64,000 nt of DNA, from contig JAKIWI010000006.1 in the NCBI GenBank assembly GCA_022750115.1, forward strand, positions 1-64,000, read 5' to 3'. Position numbers and translations under genes: made by a program. Of the stretch, positions 48,369-56,989 are shown piece by piece. This DNA is from Thermoplasmata archaeon (GTDB lineage Archaea > Thermoplasmatota > Thermoplasmata > Lutacidiplasmatales > UBA184). Position 1 is the stretch's first letter; the number at the start of each line of letters is the position of its first letter. The notes under the pieces are model-generated. The model had not been told where the DNA came from, made no database searches, and saw nothing but the letters and a program-made list of their open reading frames with translations.

Positions 48369-49118
48369 GTGCTAGGCTCCGACAGTCCGAGCCGTGGGGC
48401 GGGAGCGACCGCGATCTACCCGGCTCGCGAAGACACGCGGCTCCTCCAACGGTTCGCCAGCGGCCCCGCTCGTGGCCGGCTGCTCGAGATCGGAACCGGG
48501 AACGGGGAGGTCAGTCTCACCGCCGCTCGATCCGGATGGTCGGTGGTCGCCACCGACCGGAACCGGTCCGCGCTCCGGCGCCTTTCGGAGGCCGCGCGCC
48601 GCGAAGCCCTCCCGCTCGAGGTCGCTGTGGCCGACCTCGCCAAGGGGCTGCGCCAGTTCGACCGCATCCTCGCGAACCCTCCGTACCTGCCCACGACGGT
48701 CCGGCAGCGGGACCCCGACCCGTGGATCAACCTCGCACTGGACGGCGGGCCCGACGGACTGAGGGTCGTGCGAAGGATCCTCCGATCGCTCCCCCAGCAC
48801 CTCCGTCCTCGAGGAGAGGCGTTCGTGCTGGTTTCCTCGCTCTCCCCCGCGGAACGCCGGGCCGCACTCTGGACGACGTGGCGATCGGGGGGCGGCACGG
48901 CCCGCGAGGTGGCCTCTCAGGAGCTGGAGGGCGAGCGGCTCGCCATCTGGCGACTCACCCGGTCCGCTCGGCCTGCCGGAGCATCGCGTCGAGGAACCGG
49001 TGGCCGTCGGACGGGCCCTCCGCCCCGCCGGACCGGGTCCAGTCGGGCGCCTGGGCGCGGAAGAAGTTCCGCTCGGGGTGCGGCATCAGCCCGAAGACGT
49101 TCCCCTCGGGGTTCGTGA
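48369..49118 (+). CDS. HemK/PrmC-like class I methyltransferase
   Basis: 249 residues from GTG 48369 (the track start 48072 lies in the NTPase gene). SAM motif I GRLLEIGTGNGEVSLTAA, WSVVATDRNRSAL, and FDRILANPPYLPTT with the NPPY tetrapeptide of N5-glutamine or amino-group methyltransferases. LRPRGEAFVLVSSLSP fits the later strands. Archaeal homologues resemble Mtq2/HemK, which methylate the GGQ glutamine of release factors. The homologous part ends near 48960; a 52-residue Arg/Gly-rich tail follows and overlaps purQ on the other strand by 164 nt, suggesting loss of the original stop codon. Confidence 0.83.
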   Translation: MLGSDSPSRGAGATAIYPAREDTRLLQRFASGPARGRLLEIGTGNGEVSLTAARSGWSVVATDRNRSALRRLSEAARREALPLEVAVADLAKGLRQFDRILANPPYLPTTVRQRDPDPWINLALDGGPDGLRVVRRILRSLPQHLRPRGEAFVLVSSLSPAERRAALWTTWRSGGGTAREVASQELEGERLAIWRLTRSARPAGASRRGTGGRRTGPPPRRTGSSRAPGRGRSSARGAASARRRSPRGS

Positions 49119-49785
49119 GTCCCGCGACGTCGCCGACCGAGCCGTTCGGGTTCCAGGGGTACGTCGCGGCGCCGCCGTCGGGGGCGACCCATCGGAACAG
49201 GACCTGGCCGGCCGACTCGAGGGCGCGGAGCTTCTCGCCCGGGGGACCGGCGAGGACGAGTTGGCCTTCCCCGTGGGCCGACGGGAACTGGAAGCGGCTC
49301 CCCCGCGGGAGGTGAGAGAGGGCGGCGAAGTTGCCGGAGTCCCAGGCGACGAACGTGGGTCGGCACTCGAAATGGCCCGAGGCGTTGGCAAAGAGCGCGG
49401 CCTCGGGCGGTCCCAGGTGCCCACCGGGTCGTCCGGGGAGGAGCCCCAACTCGGTGAGCACCTGGAACCCGTTGCAGAGACCTCCGACGAGGCGGCCGCT
49501 TCGGACGAACGCCTCGAGCTGCGGGCCGATCGCCGCGCGCACCCGAGCCGCGAAGATCGCCCCGGCCCGGACGTAGTCCCCCGCGGAAAATCCACCGGGG
49601 AAGAGCGCGACCTGGTAGTCCTCGAGGGTGCGGAAGCGCGCGGGCTCCACATCGCGGTGCTCGAGCTGCTTCAGGTGGACGATCTCGGGACGCGCCCCGA
49701 GCGCCTTGAGCGCGAGGTACAGCTCCTCGTCGCAGTTCGTCCCTTCGATGGAAAGGATCGCGACCCGGAGCTCCCCGCGGCGCAC
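48955..49785 (-). CDS. purQ: Phosphoribosylformylglycinamidine synthase glutaminase subunit
   Basis: 276 residues from GTG 49785. Class I glutamine amidotransferase: VAILSIEGTNCDEE, LFPGGFSAGDYVRAGAIFA, nucleophile Cys in LVGGLCNGFQVLTE, and catalytic His-Glu in GLMPHPERNFFRAQ. It releases ammonia from glutamine for PurL in purine synthesis. The length fits a stand-alone PurQ. No purL or purS nearby. It follows moaA by 37 nt and may be the last gene of the pfkB-moeA-moaA operon. Confidence 0.95.
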   Translation of the reverse strand: MRRGELRVAILSIEGTNCDEELYLALKALGARPEIVHLKQLEHRDVEPARFRTLEDYQVALFPGGFSAGDYVRAGAIFAARVRAAIGPQLEAFVRSGRLVGGLCNGFQVLTELGLLPGRPGGHLGPPEAALFANASGHFECRPTFVAWDSGNFAALSHLPRGSRFQFPSAHGEGQLVLAGPPGEKLRALESAGQVLFRWVAPDGGAATYPWNPNGSVGDVAGLTNPEGNVFGLMPHPERNFFRAQAPDWTRSGGAEGPSDGHRFLDAMLRQAERTG

Positions 49786-49822
49786 GGACCGATCGAGCTC
49801 CCGAGTTCCTTAATCGATTGCG

Positions 49823-50824
49823 CTACGACCGGGCGCGCGCCATCGGCAGGACGACGTCCTCCCCGAACGATGAGGGTACGGGGCTCGGCGTCTCGGGTCC
49901 AACGAAGAACGGGCGACGGCGGTCGACCGCGAGCGCGAATGCGTGGGCGAGCCCCTCCTTCGGCGCACGGCCGCGCAGGATCGGCCGGAGGTCGACGAGA
50001 CCGGCGTTCGTCATCAGGCAGCCCTTGAGCTGGCCGTCGCTGGTCAGTCGGAGTCGCTCGCAGGCCATGCAGAACGACGGGTTCTCGACCGGCTGGACGA
50101 CTTCGAGCGTCACGGGCGGCCCGCCGTCCGAGATCGCGTAGCGGGGCCGATGGTGGAGCGGGTTGAACCCAAGGAGGACCGCGGAGCGCGCCGCCTCCGG
50201 GGTCAGTCGGGCGAGTTCGGAGTGGAGCGAGCGATAGACCTCCGGGTCGACGCGTCCGCGTACGTTCTCGAACTCGATGACCTGGATCCAGGCCCCGACC
50301 TCCCGAGCGAACGCGAGCAGCCGGTCGAACGACGCCGGGTCGGCGGTCGAACCGGCCAGGGCGACCACGTTCAGCTTCACGGGGTCCATCCCCGCGCGCA
50401 CCGCGGCCCGGACCCCCGCCACCGTTCGCTCGAGGCCATCGACACCGGTCAATTGTCGGTAGGTCTCGCGGTCGAGGCTCGGAAGGCTGACGTTCACCCG
50501 GGCGAGGCCGGCGGAGCGGAGCGGTCCGGCGAGCTCCTCCAGCCGGAGGCCGTTCGTGGTCATCGACACCTCCGGGACGATCGCCGAGATCCTCCGGACG
50601 ATCTCGACGATGTCCGAGCGGAGCGTGGGCTCCCCGCCCGTGAGCTTGACGCGCTCGACGCCGGCGTCGACCCCCGCGCGCACGACGGTCTCGATCTCCG
50701 TCGGTGTCAGCTCCTCATGGGAGACCGGCTGGCCCTCCATGTGGCAGAACACGCATCGAAGGTTGCACCGCTGCGTCAGGGAAACGCGCAGGTCGCTGAG
50801 GGCGCGGCCGTAGCGATCGCGCAC
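49823..50824 (-). CDS. moaA: GTP 3',8-cyclase MoaA
   Basis: 333 residues from GTG 50824. Radical SAM motif CNLRCVFCHMEG at residues 20-31, KLTGGEPTLR, MTTNGLRL, and the second cluster CMACERLRLTSDGQLKGCLM near residue 250. It converts GTP to the first molybdopterin intermediate with MoaC. The family C-terminus GG is absent; the protein ends with a ~40-residue variable tail. A TATA box centred 26 nt before the GTG lies inside the end of moeA, so it may have its own leaderless transcript besides read-through. Confidence 0.94.
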   Translation of the reverse strand: MRDRYGRALSDLRVSLTQRCNLRCVFCHMEGQPVSHEELTPTEIETVVRAGVDAGVERVKLTGGEPTLRSDIVEIVRRISAIVPEVSMTTNGLRLEELAGPLRSAGLARVNVSLPSLDRETYRQLTGVDGLERTVAGVRAAVRAGMDPVKLNVVALAGSTADPASFDRLLAFAREVGAWIQVIEFENVRGRVDPEVYRSLHSELARLTPEAARSAVLLGFNPLHHRPRYAISDGGPPVTLEVVQPVENPSFCMACERLRLTSDGQLKGCLMTNAGLVDLRPILRGRAPKEGLAHAFALAVDRRRPFFVGPETPSPVPSSFGEDVVLPMARARS

Positions 50825-50846
50825 GTCTCCGGTACCGCCCGGGCCT

Positions 50847-50854
50847 CACTAAGC
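50847..50854 (-). promoter_or_regulatory. TATA-like box of moaA
   Basis: GCTTAGTG on the minus strand, centred 26 nt before GTG 50824 and overlapping the moeA stop codon. Confidence 0.5.
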
Positions 50855-52126
50855 TTTTCGGCGGCCCGTCGCGATTCCCGTGGACGGAACGGAAGCCGCG
50901 AACGGAGGCGGCAGGAGGCGCGCCACGACGACCTCGCCCTTGCGGAGCGCGGGCTTGCCCGGCGGGAGCAGGACGAACGCGTTCGCCGGGACGAGGCTCG
51001 TGATGGCGCTCGAGCCTCGGAACGTCGGCCAGGCGACGCCATCGCGGAGCTCGAGCGGGACGACCGTGGAGAAGTTCGAGGTCGGCACATCGTACGGCGC
51101 GCCGAGCGCGACGGCGCGCTCGCCCCAGGGCTGGGAGGGGCCGTGCGCGAGGCGGGAGAGCACCGGCGCGACGAGCCACAGGCCGTTCGCGAGGCACGAC
51201 GTCGGGTGCCCCGGCATGCCGATGACGAGCGTCGAGGGAGTCCGAACGGCGAGCGTCGGTTTCCCGGGCCGCACGGCGATCCCGTGGAACAGGAGCCGGC
51301 CGAGCCGGGGGAAGATCGTCGGCAGGTAGTCGCGTTCGCCCACCGAACTCCCGCCCGTGACGAGGAGAAGGTCGGAGTTCCGCATCGCGGCGCGGATCAC
51401 GACCTCGATCGCCCGCTCGTCGTCGGGGACCGGGGCGTGGGTGGTGACCTCGGCGCCGAGGGCGCGGGCGAGGGCGCCCAGGGAGGCGTTGTTCGACTCA
51501 TGGATCGTGCCCGGCGAGAGTCGCTCGCCGGGGGCCCGGAGCTCGTTGCCGTTCGGGAGGATCCCGACGCGGGGCCGTCCCCAGACCACGACGGTGGGTT
51601 CGCCCGCGGCCGCGAGCGCGCCGAGGCGGGGCGGCGTGAGAAGCTCGTCGACTTCCACGAGTGTCGTTCCCCGCCGGAAGTCCTCGCCGACGTCGGCGAT
51701 CCGGTCGCCGCGGCGGACCGGCGCGGAGATGACCACCTCCGCCCCCTCGACCCGAACCTCCTCGAAGATCACGACCGCGTCCGCGCCCATCGGGAGCGGC
51801 CCGCCCGTGGCGATCGCGGCCGCTTCCTGCGGCCGCACGGTCCTCCCGGGTCGAGTTTCGGCGAAGACGTCGCCCACCAGGCGGAGCCGAACGGGCGCAC
51901 GCGGCGACGCACCCGCGGTCGAGCGGGACACGACGGCGTACCCGTCCCACGTCGCACGAACGAACGGCGGCACCGCGTGGCGGGACTTCACGCGCCTCGC
52001 GCTCCGACGTCCGACGGCCTCCTCGAGCGGGAGAGTCTCGGTCCGAGCGACCGGAGTTGTCTCGGCGAGGAGGAGCGCGAGCGCCCGGGGAGCCGGGAGC
52101 AGCGCTCCGAACGGTCGCATCTTCAT
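50849..52126 (-). CDS. moeA: Molybdopterin molybdotransferase MoeA
   Basis: 425 residues from ATG 52126 (second ATG 52120); the longer track start is in the pfkB gene. Motifs: ATWDGYAVVS, AAAIATGGPLPMGADAVVIFEEV, VGILPNGNELRAPGE, LLLVTGGSSVGERDYLPTIF, GKPTLAV and GMPGHPTSCLANG. MoeA inserts molybdate or tungstate into adenylylated molybdopterin. The start codon overlaps the pfkB stop (ATGA), implying coupled translation. The gene order moeA-moaA suggests a small cofactor operon; no modA, moaC or moaE is seen here. Confidence 0.94.
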   Translation of the reverse strand: MKMRPFGALLPAPRALALLLAETTPVARTETLPLEEAVGRRSARRVKSRHAVPPFVRATWDGYAVVSRSTAGASPRAPVRLRLVGDVFAETRPGRTVRPQEAAAIATGGPLPMGADAVVIFEEVRVEGAEVVISAPVRRGDRIADVGEDFRRGTTLVEVDELLTPPRLGALAAAGEPTVVVWGRPRVGILPNGNELRAPGERLSPGTIHESNNASLGALARALGAEVTTHAPVPDDERAIEVVIRAAMRNSDLLLVTGGSSVGERDYLPTIFPRLGRLLFHGIAVRPGKPTLAVRTPSTLVIGMPGHPTSCLANGLWLVAPVLSRLAHGPSQPWGERAVALGAPYDVPTSNFSTVVPLELRDGVAWPTFRGSSAITSLVPANAFVLLPPGKPALRKGEVVVARLLPPPFAASVPSTGIATGRRKA

Positions 52127-53019
52127 CCGCGTCGCCTTCGCGGGAACTGGGCCGTCTCGATCCACTCCACCGCCGCGGCCACGCCCGCGCTCATCGCATC
52201 GACGAGGGGAGCGCCGCGGAGGTAGGTTGCGTAGAATCCCCCGCGGAACGAGTCCCCGGCCCCGGTCACCTGGTGGAGGCGACGGGGCGTGCGGCCGGCC
52301 ACGTCGACGGTACCCGCCCGGCTGTACGCGCGGGCACCCCGACGGCCGCGCGTGACGATGACCAGCGGGACGAGGCGCGTCAACTTCGACGCGCTGCCGA
52401 CCGACAACAACCGGACGGCCGCCGCGGTCTCGGCCTCGTTCCCAAAGAACACCTCCGACCCCGCGAGCAGCCGGCGGAGCCCCTTCGCGGTCCACCGGTA
52501 GTGGATCTCCTGGGCCGGGTCGGCGGCGATCCGCGCCCCACTCGCCCGGGCGGCCGTCAGGAGCCGGAGCTGGAAGCTCGGGTCGCCGGTGGTGAGGTGG
52601 ACCCACGGGTAGTTCCGGAGCAGGTCGCGCGGGATCTCCGCGTCGGACTCGTCGTCCATCGCCCCCTGGTCGATGAGCGTCATCTGCCCGCCCTTCCCAT
52701 CCTCGACGATCAGGCACGTCGGCGACCGCGCCCCGCGAACCGTCTCGAGCCCATCGAGCACGAGGTGGCTCGCGCGAAGTTCGGCGCGGAACTCCTCGGG
52801 AAAGTCGTCGCCGACCCGACCAACGAGCGCGGTTTGGAGCCCCCGTCCGGCGGCGGCCCGGGCGATGTTGGCGGCGGTCCCGCCGAGCCGGACTCGCACG
52901 CCCTTGACGGGGACGGTGCGATCCCGCAGCGGGAGCGAGGCGACGTCCCAGTAGCGGTCGATGATGGTATGGCCCGCGACGAGCAGGTCCCCCGGCCGAT
53001 GGGGTCGCGCTCGCGTCAC
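52123..53019 (-). CDS. PfkB-family carbohydrate/nucleoside kinase
   Basis: 298 residues from GTG 53019 (the track start 53265 lies in the divergent amidohydrolase gene). Ribokinase fold: DLLVAGHTIIDRYW, VRLGGTAANIARAAAGRGLQTALVGRVGDD (PfkB signature 1) and QVTGAGDSFRGGFYATYLRG (signature 2, catalytic Asp). The bases MTLIDQGAMDDESD suggest a sugar-binding lid. Could be a ribokinase, fructokinase or nucleoside kinase. First gene of the pfkB-moeA-moaA-purQ operon. An AT-rich ACAAAAC lies about 30 nt upstream. Confidence 0.88.
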   Translation of the reverse strand: MTRARPHRPGDLLVAGHTIIDRYWDVASLPLRDRTVPVKGVRVRLGGTAANIARAAAGRGLQTALVGRVGDDFPEEFRAELRASHLVLDGLETVRGARSPTCLIVEDGKGGQMTLIDQGAMDDESDAEIPRDLLRNYPWVHLTTGDPSFQLRLLTAARASGARIAADPAQEIHYRWTAKGLRRLLAGSEVFFGNEAETAAAVRLLSVGSASKLTRLVPLVIVTRGRRGARAYSRAGTVDVAGRTPRRLHQVTGAGDSFRGGFYATYLRGAPLVDAMSAGVAAAVEWIETAQFPRRRRG

Positions 53020-53117
53020 GGTTTTCGGGAACGGGGAGCGGGTTTTGTCGTTTGGCCCGGTACCGCCGCCCGACTTAGATACCGCGCCTCGTACGGGAGC
53101 TGGAGGGTCGACGGGGG

Positions 53118-54209
53118 ATGCTGGTCGAGGGGGCGATCGTGGACCTCGACGGGGTCCGGCCGGGGTACGTCCGGTTCGACGGCGCGACCGTCGTCGAGGT
53201 CGGGACCCTTGGGACGGCCTCTCGCCGCCCGGGCGAGCGACGGGTTCGAGGCATCGTCGTCCCACCTCCGGTGAACGCGCACACCCACCTCGGCGATGCG
53301 AGCGCGACCGTCGAGCCTCCGGCGACGACCGTCGCGGAGATGGTCCAACCGCCCGACGGGTTCAAATTCCGCCTGCTCCGCGACACGCCCCCGACTCGCA
53401 AGGTCGCGGCGATGCGGCGCGCCCTGCTGCGGATGCGCCGGGAGGGGATCGCGGCCGCGATCGACTTCCGGGAGGAGGGCGTGCCCGGGGTCCGTCGACT
53501 GCGCGAGGCCGCGCGGAGCTCCGGCGTCGAGGTTCTCGCCCTCGGCCGTCCTCTCGCTCGGCCGCTCGACGACGCGGAGCTGACCGAGCTGTTGGGCGAG
53601 GCCGACGGCGTGGGACTCTCCGCGGCCCGCGACGAACCGGCCGGCACCCTCGAACGAATCGCGGCCGCCTGCCGAACCGCCGGAAAACGCCTCGCGCTCC
53701 ACGCGAGCGAGGCGGAGCGCGAAGACCCCGAGACCTACCTCCGACTCCAGCCGGACCTACTCGTGCACCTTGCCTGCGCCTCCGTCGCGGACCTCGAGCA
53801 GGTGAAGGCCGCGGGGACGACGGTGGCGGTGTGCGCCCGGTCGAACGCGCTGTTCGGCCGTCGTCCGCCGCTTGCCGAGCTCGCCCGCCTCAGGATTCCG
53901 ACCGTGCTCGGCACCGACAACGCGATGCTGCACGCCCCCTCGATCTGGCGCGAGCTCGAATTCGACTACGTCTCTTCCCGCCTGGCCGCGGCCCCGGTCT
54001 CCGCCGAGTTCCTGGCCCGGGCCGCGTTCGTCGAACCCTGGCGATGGCTCGGCCGCTCCTCGTTCGCCCGCATTGCGCCCGGCACCGAGGCCCGACCGAT
54101 CGTCCTCCGGCTGCCTGCCGATGACCCGTCCTACCAGCTCGTCACCCGCGCCACCGAACACCTTATCGTGCGACCGGGAAGCCGCCGGTCGGGGGGCGGA
54201 CCGGCGTGA
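53118..54209 (+). CDS. Amidohydrolase-superfamily protein
   Basis: 363 residues from ATG 53118. Metal-binding motifs in order: VPPPVNAHTHLGD (HxH), LALHASEAE, LLVHLACAS and VLGTDNAM (Asp). This set fits the MtaD/TrzN/cytosine deaminase-like group, which deaminates or hydrolyses cyclic nitrogen compounds. The chain is shorter than MtaD (about 430). Overlaps glyS by 4 nt (GTGA), so the two are translationally coupled. Substrate unknown. Divergent from pfkB with 98 nt between; CTTAGATAC near 53075 is its probable TATA box. Confidence 0.87.
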   Translation: MLVEGAIVDLDGVRPGYVRFDGATVVEVGTLGTASRRPGERRVRGIVVPPPVNAHTHLGDASATVEPPATTVAEMVQPPDGFKFRLLRDTPPTRKVAAMRRALLRMRREGIAAAIDFREEGVPGVRRLREAARSSGVEVLALGRPLARPLDDAELTELLGEADGVGLSAARDEPAGTLERIAAACRTAGKRLALHASEAEREDPETYLRLQPDLLVHLACASVADLEQVKAAGTTVAVCARSNALFGRRPPLAELARLRIPTVLGTDNAMLHAPSIWRELEFDYVSSRLAAAPVSAEFLARAAFVEPWRWLGRSSFARIAPGTEARPIVLRLPADDPSYQLVTRATEHLIVRPGSRRSGGGPA

Positions 54210-55741
54210 AGATCGACGAGCTCTACGCCCTGCTGCGACGTCGCGGGGTCCTCTGGCCGACCGCCGAGATCTACGGCGGCACGCAGGGCCTCTACGACTA
54301 CGGCCCCCTCGGCGCGCAGTTGAAGCGCCAGATCGAGGAGGCGTGGCGGGCCTGGTTCGTCGGCCTCTCGGAGGATTACTACACGATCGAGCCGGCCGAG
54401 ATCCTCCCCGAAGCGGTCGTCCGCGCGTCCGGCCACCTCGAGAACTTCACCGACCCCGAGGTGAGTTGCGGGACCTGCCACAAGAATTTCCGCGCCGACA
54501 CGATGCTCGAGGCGACCCGCCCCGAGGGGATCGACGGGCTCTCGCCGGAGCAAATCGCGGAACTCCTCACGGCGAACAAGGCGAAATGCCCGAGCTGTGG
54601 CTCCACGAACCTCTCCGTGCCCACGCCGTTCCACCTGATGTTCGGCGTCACGCTCGGCGCCGGCGAGGGGGAGCAGGCCTACCTGCGCCCCGAGACCGCG
54701 CAGTCGAGCTACCTCGCGTTCCCCCGGATGTGGGAGGTCGGCCGCAAGGCGCTCCCCCTCGGTGTCGCCGTCGTCGGCAAGGCGTACCGTAACGAGATCG
54801 CGCCGCGCCAGGTCCTGTTCCGGATGCGGGCGTTCACCCAGGCGGAGCTGCAGGTGTTCTTCGACCCGGCGAACTTCCCGGTCCCCCTCGAAACGGTCGC
54901 GTCGCTCGAGCTCCCCGTCGTCCGCGCCGCCCAGCGCGAGGGGGGGGATGAATCCCCGGTCCCGACCTCGGTCGCCGCTCTCGTCGGCGACGGACATCTG
55001 CCCGAGTTCTACGCCTTCCACCTGGCGCATACCTACCGGTTCTACCGCGATGTCCTCGGCGTCCCCTCCGACCGGATCCGGCTGTGGGAGAAGAACGACC
55101 GCGAACGGGCGTTCTACAACCGCATCCAGTTCGACGTCGAGGTCCGGCTCGACTCGCTCGGGGGGTTCAAGGAGATCGGCGCGCTGCACTACCGCGGCGA
55201 CTACGACCTCAATCGGCACTCGGTCGGCTCGACGGAGGACCTGTCGATCGCGAAGCCGGACGGGAGTGGCCGACTGGTCCCCCACGTCCTCGAGATGACG
55301 TTCGGCGTCGACCGCGCGCTCTGGGCGCTCGCCGACCTGGGGATCGCGAGCGACGCGGAGCGGACCGTCTGGCACCTCCCGACCTCGCTCGCGCCCATGA
55401 CGGTGGGAGTCTACCCGCTGATCCGCAAGGCCCACGGAGCGTTCGCCCGCTCGCTCGCGGACCGACTGTTGCGCGAAGGGATCCGCGCGGACCTGGATTC
55501 GGCCGGGACGATCGGCAAGCGCTACGCCCGGGCGGACGAGGCGGGGACCCCGTTCGGGGTGACGATCGACGGCGCGACGGTCGACCCGGCCTCCCCGGAC
55601 CACGGGACGGTCACGCTCCGCGAACGCGACTCGCGCGCGCAGCGGAGGCTACGTCCCGATGACCTGATCCCGGTGTTGCGCGCCGCGCAGCAACCGCAGC
55701 GCCCGGAGCTTCCCGAGCCCGTGGTGACGGGTGCGCCGTAG
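54206..55741 (+). CDS. glyS: Glycyl-tRNA synthetase, archaeal/eukaryotic type
   Basis: 511 residues from GTG 54206. Class II core: GLYDYGPLGAQLKRQIEEAW, ESSGHL-like VRASGHLENFTDPEV, zinc-type CGTCHKNF/CPSCGS, YLRPETAQSSYLAF, motif 2 AYRNEIAPRQVLFRMRAFTQAEL and motif 3 HVLEMTFGVDRALWAL, plus a C-terminal anticodon-binding domain (APMTVGVYPLIRKAHGAFAR). About 60 residues shorter than most archaeal GlyRS, mainly from short insertions. Charges tRNA-Gly. The last residues (QPQRPELPEPVVTGAP) are a disordered tail. Confidence 0.95.
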   Translation: MKIDELYALLRRRGVLWPTAEIYGGTQGLYDYGPLGAQLKRQIEEAWRAWFVGLSEDYYTIEPAEILPEAVVRASGHLENFTDPEVSCGTCHKNFRADTMLEATRPEGIDGLSPEQIAELLTANKAKCPSCGSTNLSVPTPFHLMFGVTLGAGEGEQAYLRPETAQSSYLAFPRMWEVGRKALPLGVAVVGKAYRNEIAPRQVLFRMRAFTQAELQVFFDPANFPVPLETVASLELPVVRAAQREGGDESPVPTSVAALVGDGHLPEFYAFHLAHTYRFYRDVLGVPSDRIRLWEKNDRERAFYNRIQFDVEVRLDSLGGFKEIGALHYRGDYDLNRHSVGSTEDLSIAKPDGSGRLVPHVLEMTFGVDRALWALADLGIASDAERTVWHLPTSLAPMTVGVYPLIRKAHGAFARSLADRLLREGIRADLDSAGTIGKRYARADEAGTPFGVTIDGATVDPASPDHGTVTLRERDSRAQRRLRPDDLIPVLRAAQQPQRPELPEPVVTGAP

Positions 55742-55813
55742 GGGCGCGCCCGCCCGTTACCCGACGAATGAAAGCGTTAAGGGAGTAGGGGTCCGTCCTC
55801 GCGACCGGTCGGA

Positions 55814-56440
55814 ATGTCGGGCGATCCGAATCCTCCCCCGTCCGGACCGAGCGTCTCGGGAGCCAGCGTCCACCGCGAGTCCCGCTGGCTCGGTCAGGGC
55901 TACGCGGACATCACCAAGCTCCGCGAGATCGCGGCGAAGCACGAGCGCCTGTCGACGAGGGCGCAGCAGCGGGCCGCGCGCATCCACACCCGCATCGAGA
56001 AGCTCCGCCACCAGGCGGCGATCCTCCGCGAGAAGGCCCAGAAGGTTCTCGCGATGATCCCGGACAAGGAGTCGGAGATCGCCCAGCTCGACCGCGACAT
56101 CAACGCCGCCACTTCCCGCACCGGTGGGGCGCCGATCGGCTCCGACGTCACGAGCCTCCACTACCGCGTGCGGAAGCTCCAGCAGAAGATCGTCGACCTC
56201 CAGCACAAGGCGCGGACCTACGACCACCGGGCCGCGATGCGCACCCAGAAGACCGCCGAGCTCAAGATCAAGGCCGACCGTTACCTCGAGACCTCGAAGC
56301 TCGAGGAGGCGGAGGCCGTCAGCTACCGCCAGCGCGCGGACCGGCTGCAAGCGGCGACCGAGGGCGAGGTCGCGGCGCGGCTCGGGACCTCCTCGGGAGG
56401 CTCCCCCGCCCCGCCGCCCCCGCCCCCGGAGTCGCTATGA
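55814..56440 (+). CDS. Coiled-coil protein of unknown function
   Basis: 208 residues from ATG 55814. After a Pro/Ser N-terminus the chain is a nearly continuous helix-forming region (residues ~35-190) rich in Lys, Arg, Glu, Gln and Ala heptads, e.g. KLREIAAKHERLSTRAQQRAARIHTRIEKLRHQAAILREKA and YRVRKLQQKIVDLQHKARTYDHRAAMRTQKTAELKIKADRYLE, with a Gly/Ser break near 105. A polyproline tail (PPPPPPES) ends it. TATA-like GTTAAGG lies about 34 nt upstream. Its stop overlaps the next ATG (ATGA), so it is coupled to the kinase gene. No family recognised. Confidence 0.72.
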   Translation: MSGDPNPPPSGPSVSGASVHRESRWLGQGYADITKLREIAAKHERLSTRAQQRAARIHTRIEKLRHQAAILREKAQKVLAMIPDKESEIAQLDRDINAATSRTGGAPIGSDVTSLHYRVRKLQQKIVDLQHKARTYDHRAAMRTQKTAELKIKADRYLETSKLEEAEAVSYRQRADRLQAATEGEVAARLGTSSGGSPAPPPPPPESL

Positions 56441-56979
56441 AACTCATCGTCACGGTAGGCATGCCGGGCTCCGGCAAGGACGAGCTCGTCGAGGTCGCGC
56501 GCCACATGGGGCTCGCGACGCTCAAAATGGGCGACCTCGTCCGCGACGAGACGCGGCGTCGGGGACTCCCGATCACGAACGCGAACATCGCCCGCGTCGC
56601 CAACGAGGAGCGGGAAAAGCACGGGCCCGGCGTCTGGGCCCAGCGCGCGGTCCCGAAGCTCATCGAGACGAAGATGCTCGTCGACGGCTGCCGATCCGAC
56701 AGCGAGGTCGGGATCTTCCGCCATAACTTCGGCGACTTGTTCGTCCTCGGGATCTTCGCGCCGCCCGAGGAGCGCTACGACCGACTCATGCGCCGCGGCC
56801 GCGGCGACGACGGGGCGACCCTCCAGGAGTTCTTCGACCGCGACCGTCGGGAGCTCAAGTGGGGGATCGGCAACGCCTTCGCCCTCTGCGACGGGATGCT
56901 CAGCAACGAGGGAAGCCTCGAGGACTTCCGCCGCGCCTCGCGCACGAAGCTCGAAGCGATCCTCGACTCCGAGGACTGA
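56437..56979 (+). CDS. Adenylate/dephospho-CoA kinase-like P-loop protein (UPF0200 type)
   Basis: 180 residues from ATG 56437. P-loop VTVGMPGSGKDELVEVA (residues 5-21), then LKMGDLVRDETRRRGLPITNANIARVANEEREKHGPGVWAQR, IETKMLVDGCRSDSEVGIFRH and RRGRGDDGATLQEFFDRDRREL (LID-like). Matches the archaeal UPF0200/AAA_18 family, distantly related to dephospho-CoA kinase. Since archaea use other CoA kinases, its activity is unproven. In an operon with the coiled-coil gene and the SixA-like gene. Confidence 0.85.
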   Translation: MKLIVTVGMPGSGKDELVEVARHMGLATLKMGDLVRDETRRRGLPITNANIARVANEEREKHGPGVWAQRAVPKLIETKMLVDGCRSDSEVGIFRHNFGDLFVLGIFAPPEERYDRLMRRGRGDDGATLQEFFDRDRRELKWGIGNAFALCDGMLSNEGSLEDFRRASRTKLEAILDSED

Positions 56980-56989
56980 GGGAAGCCCG

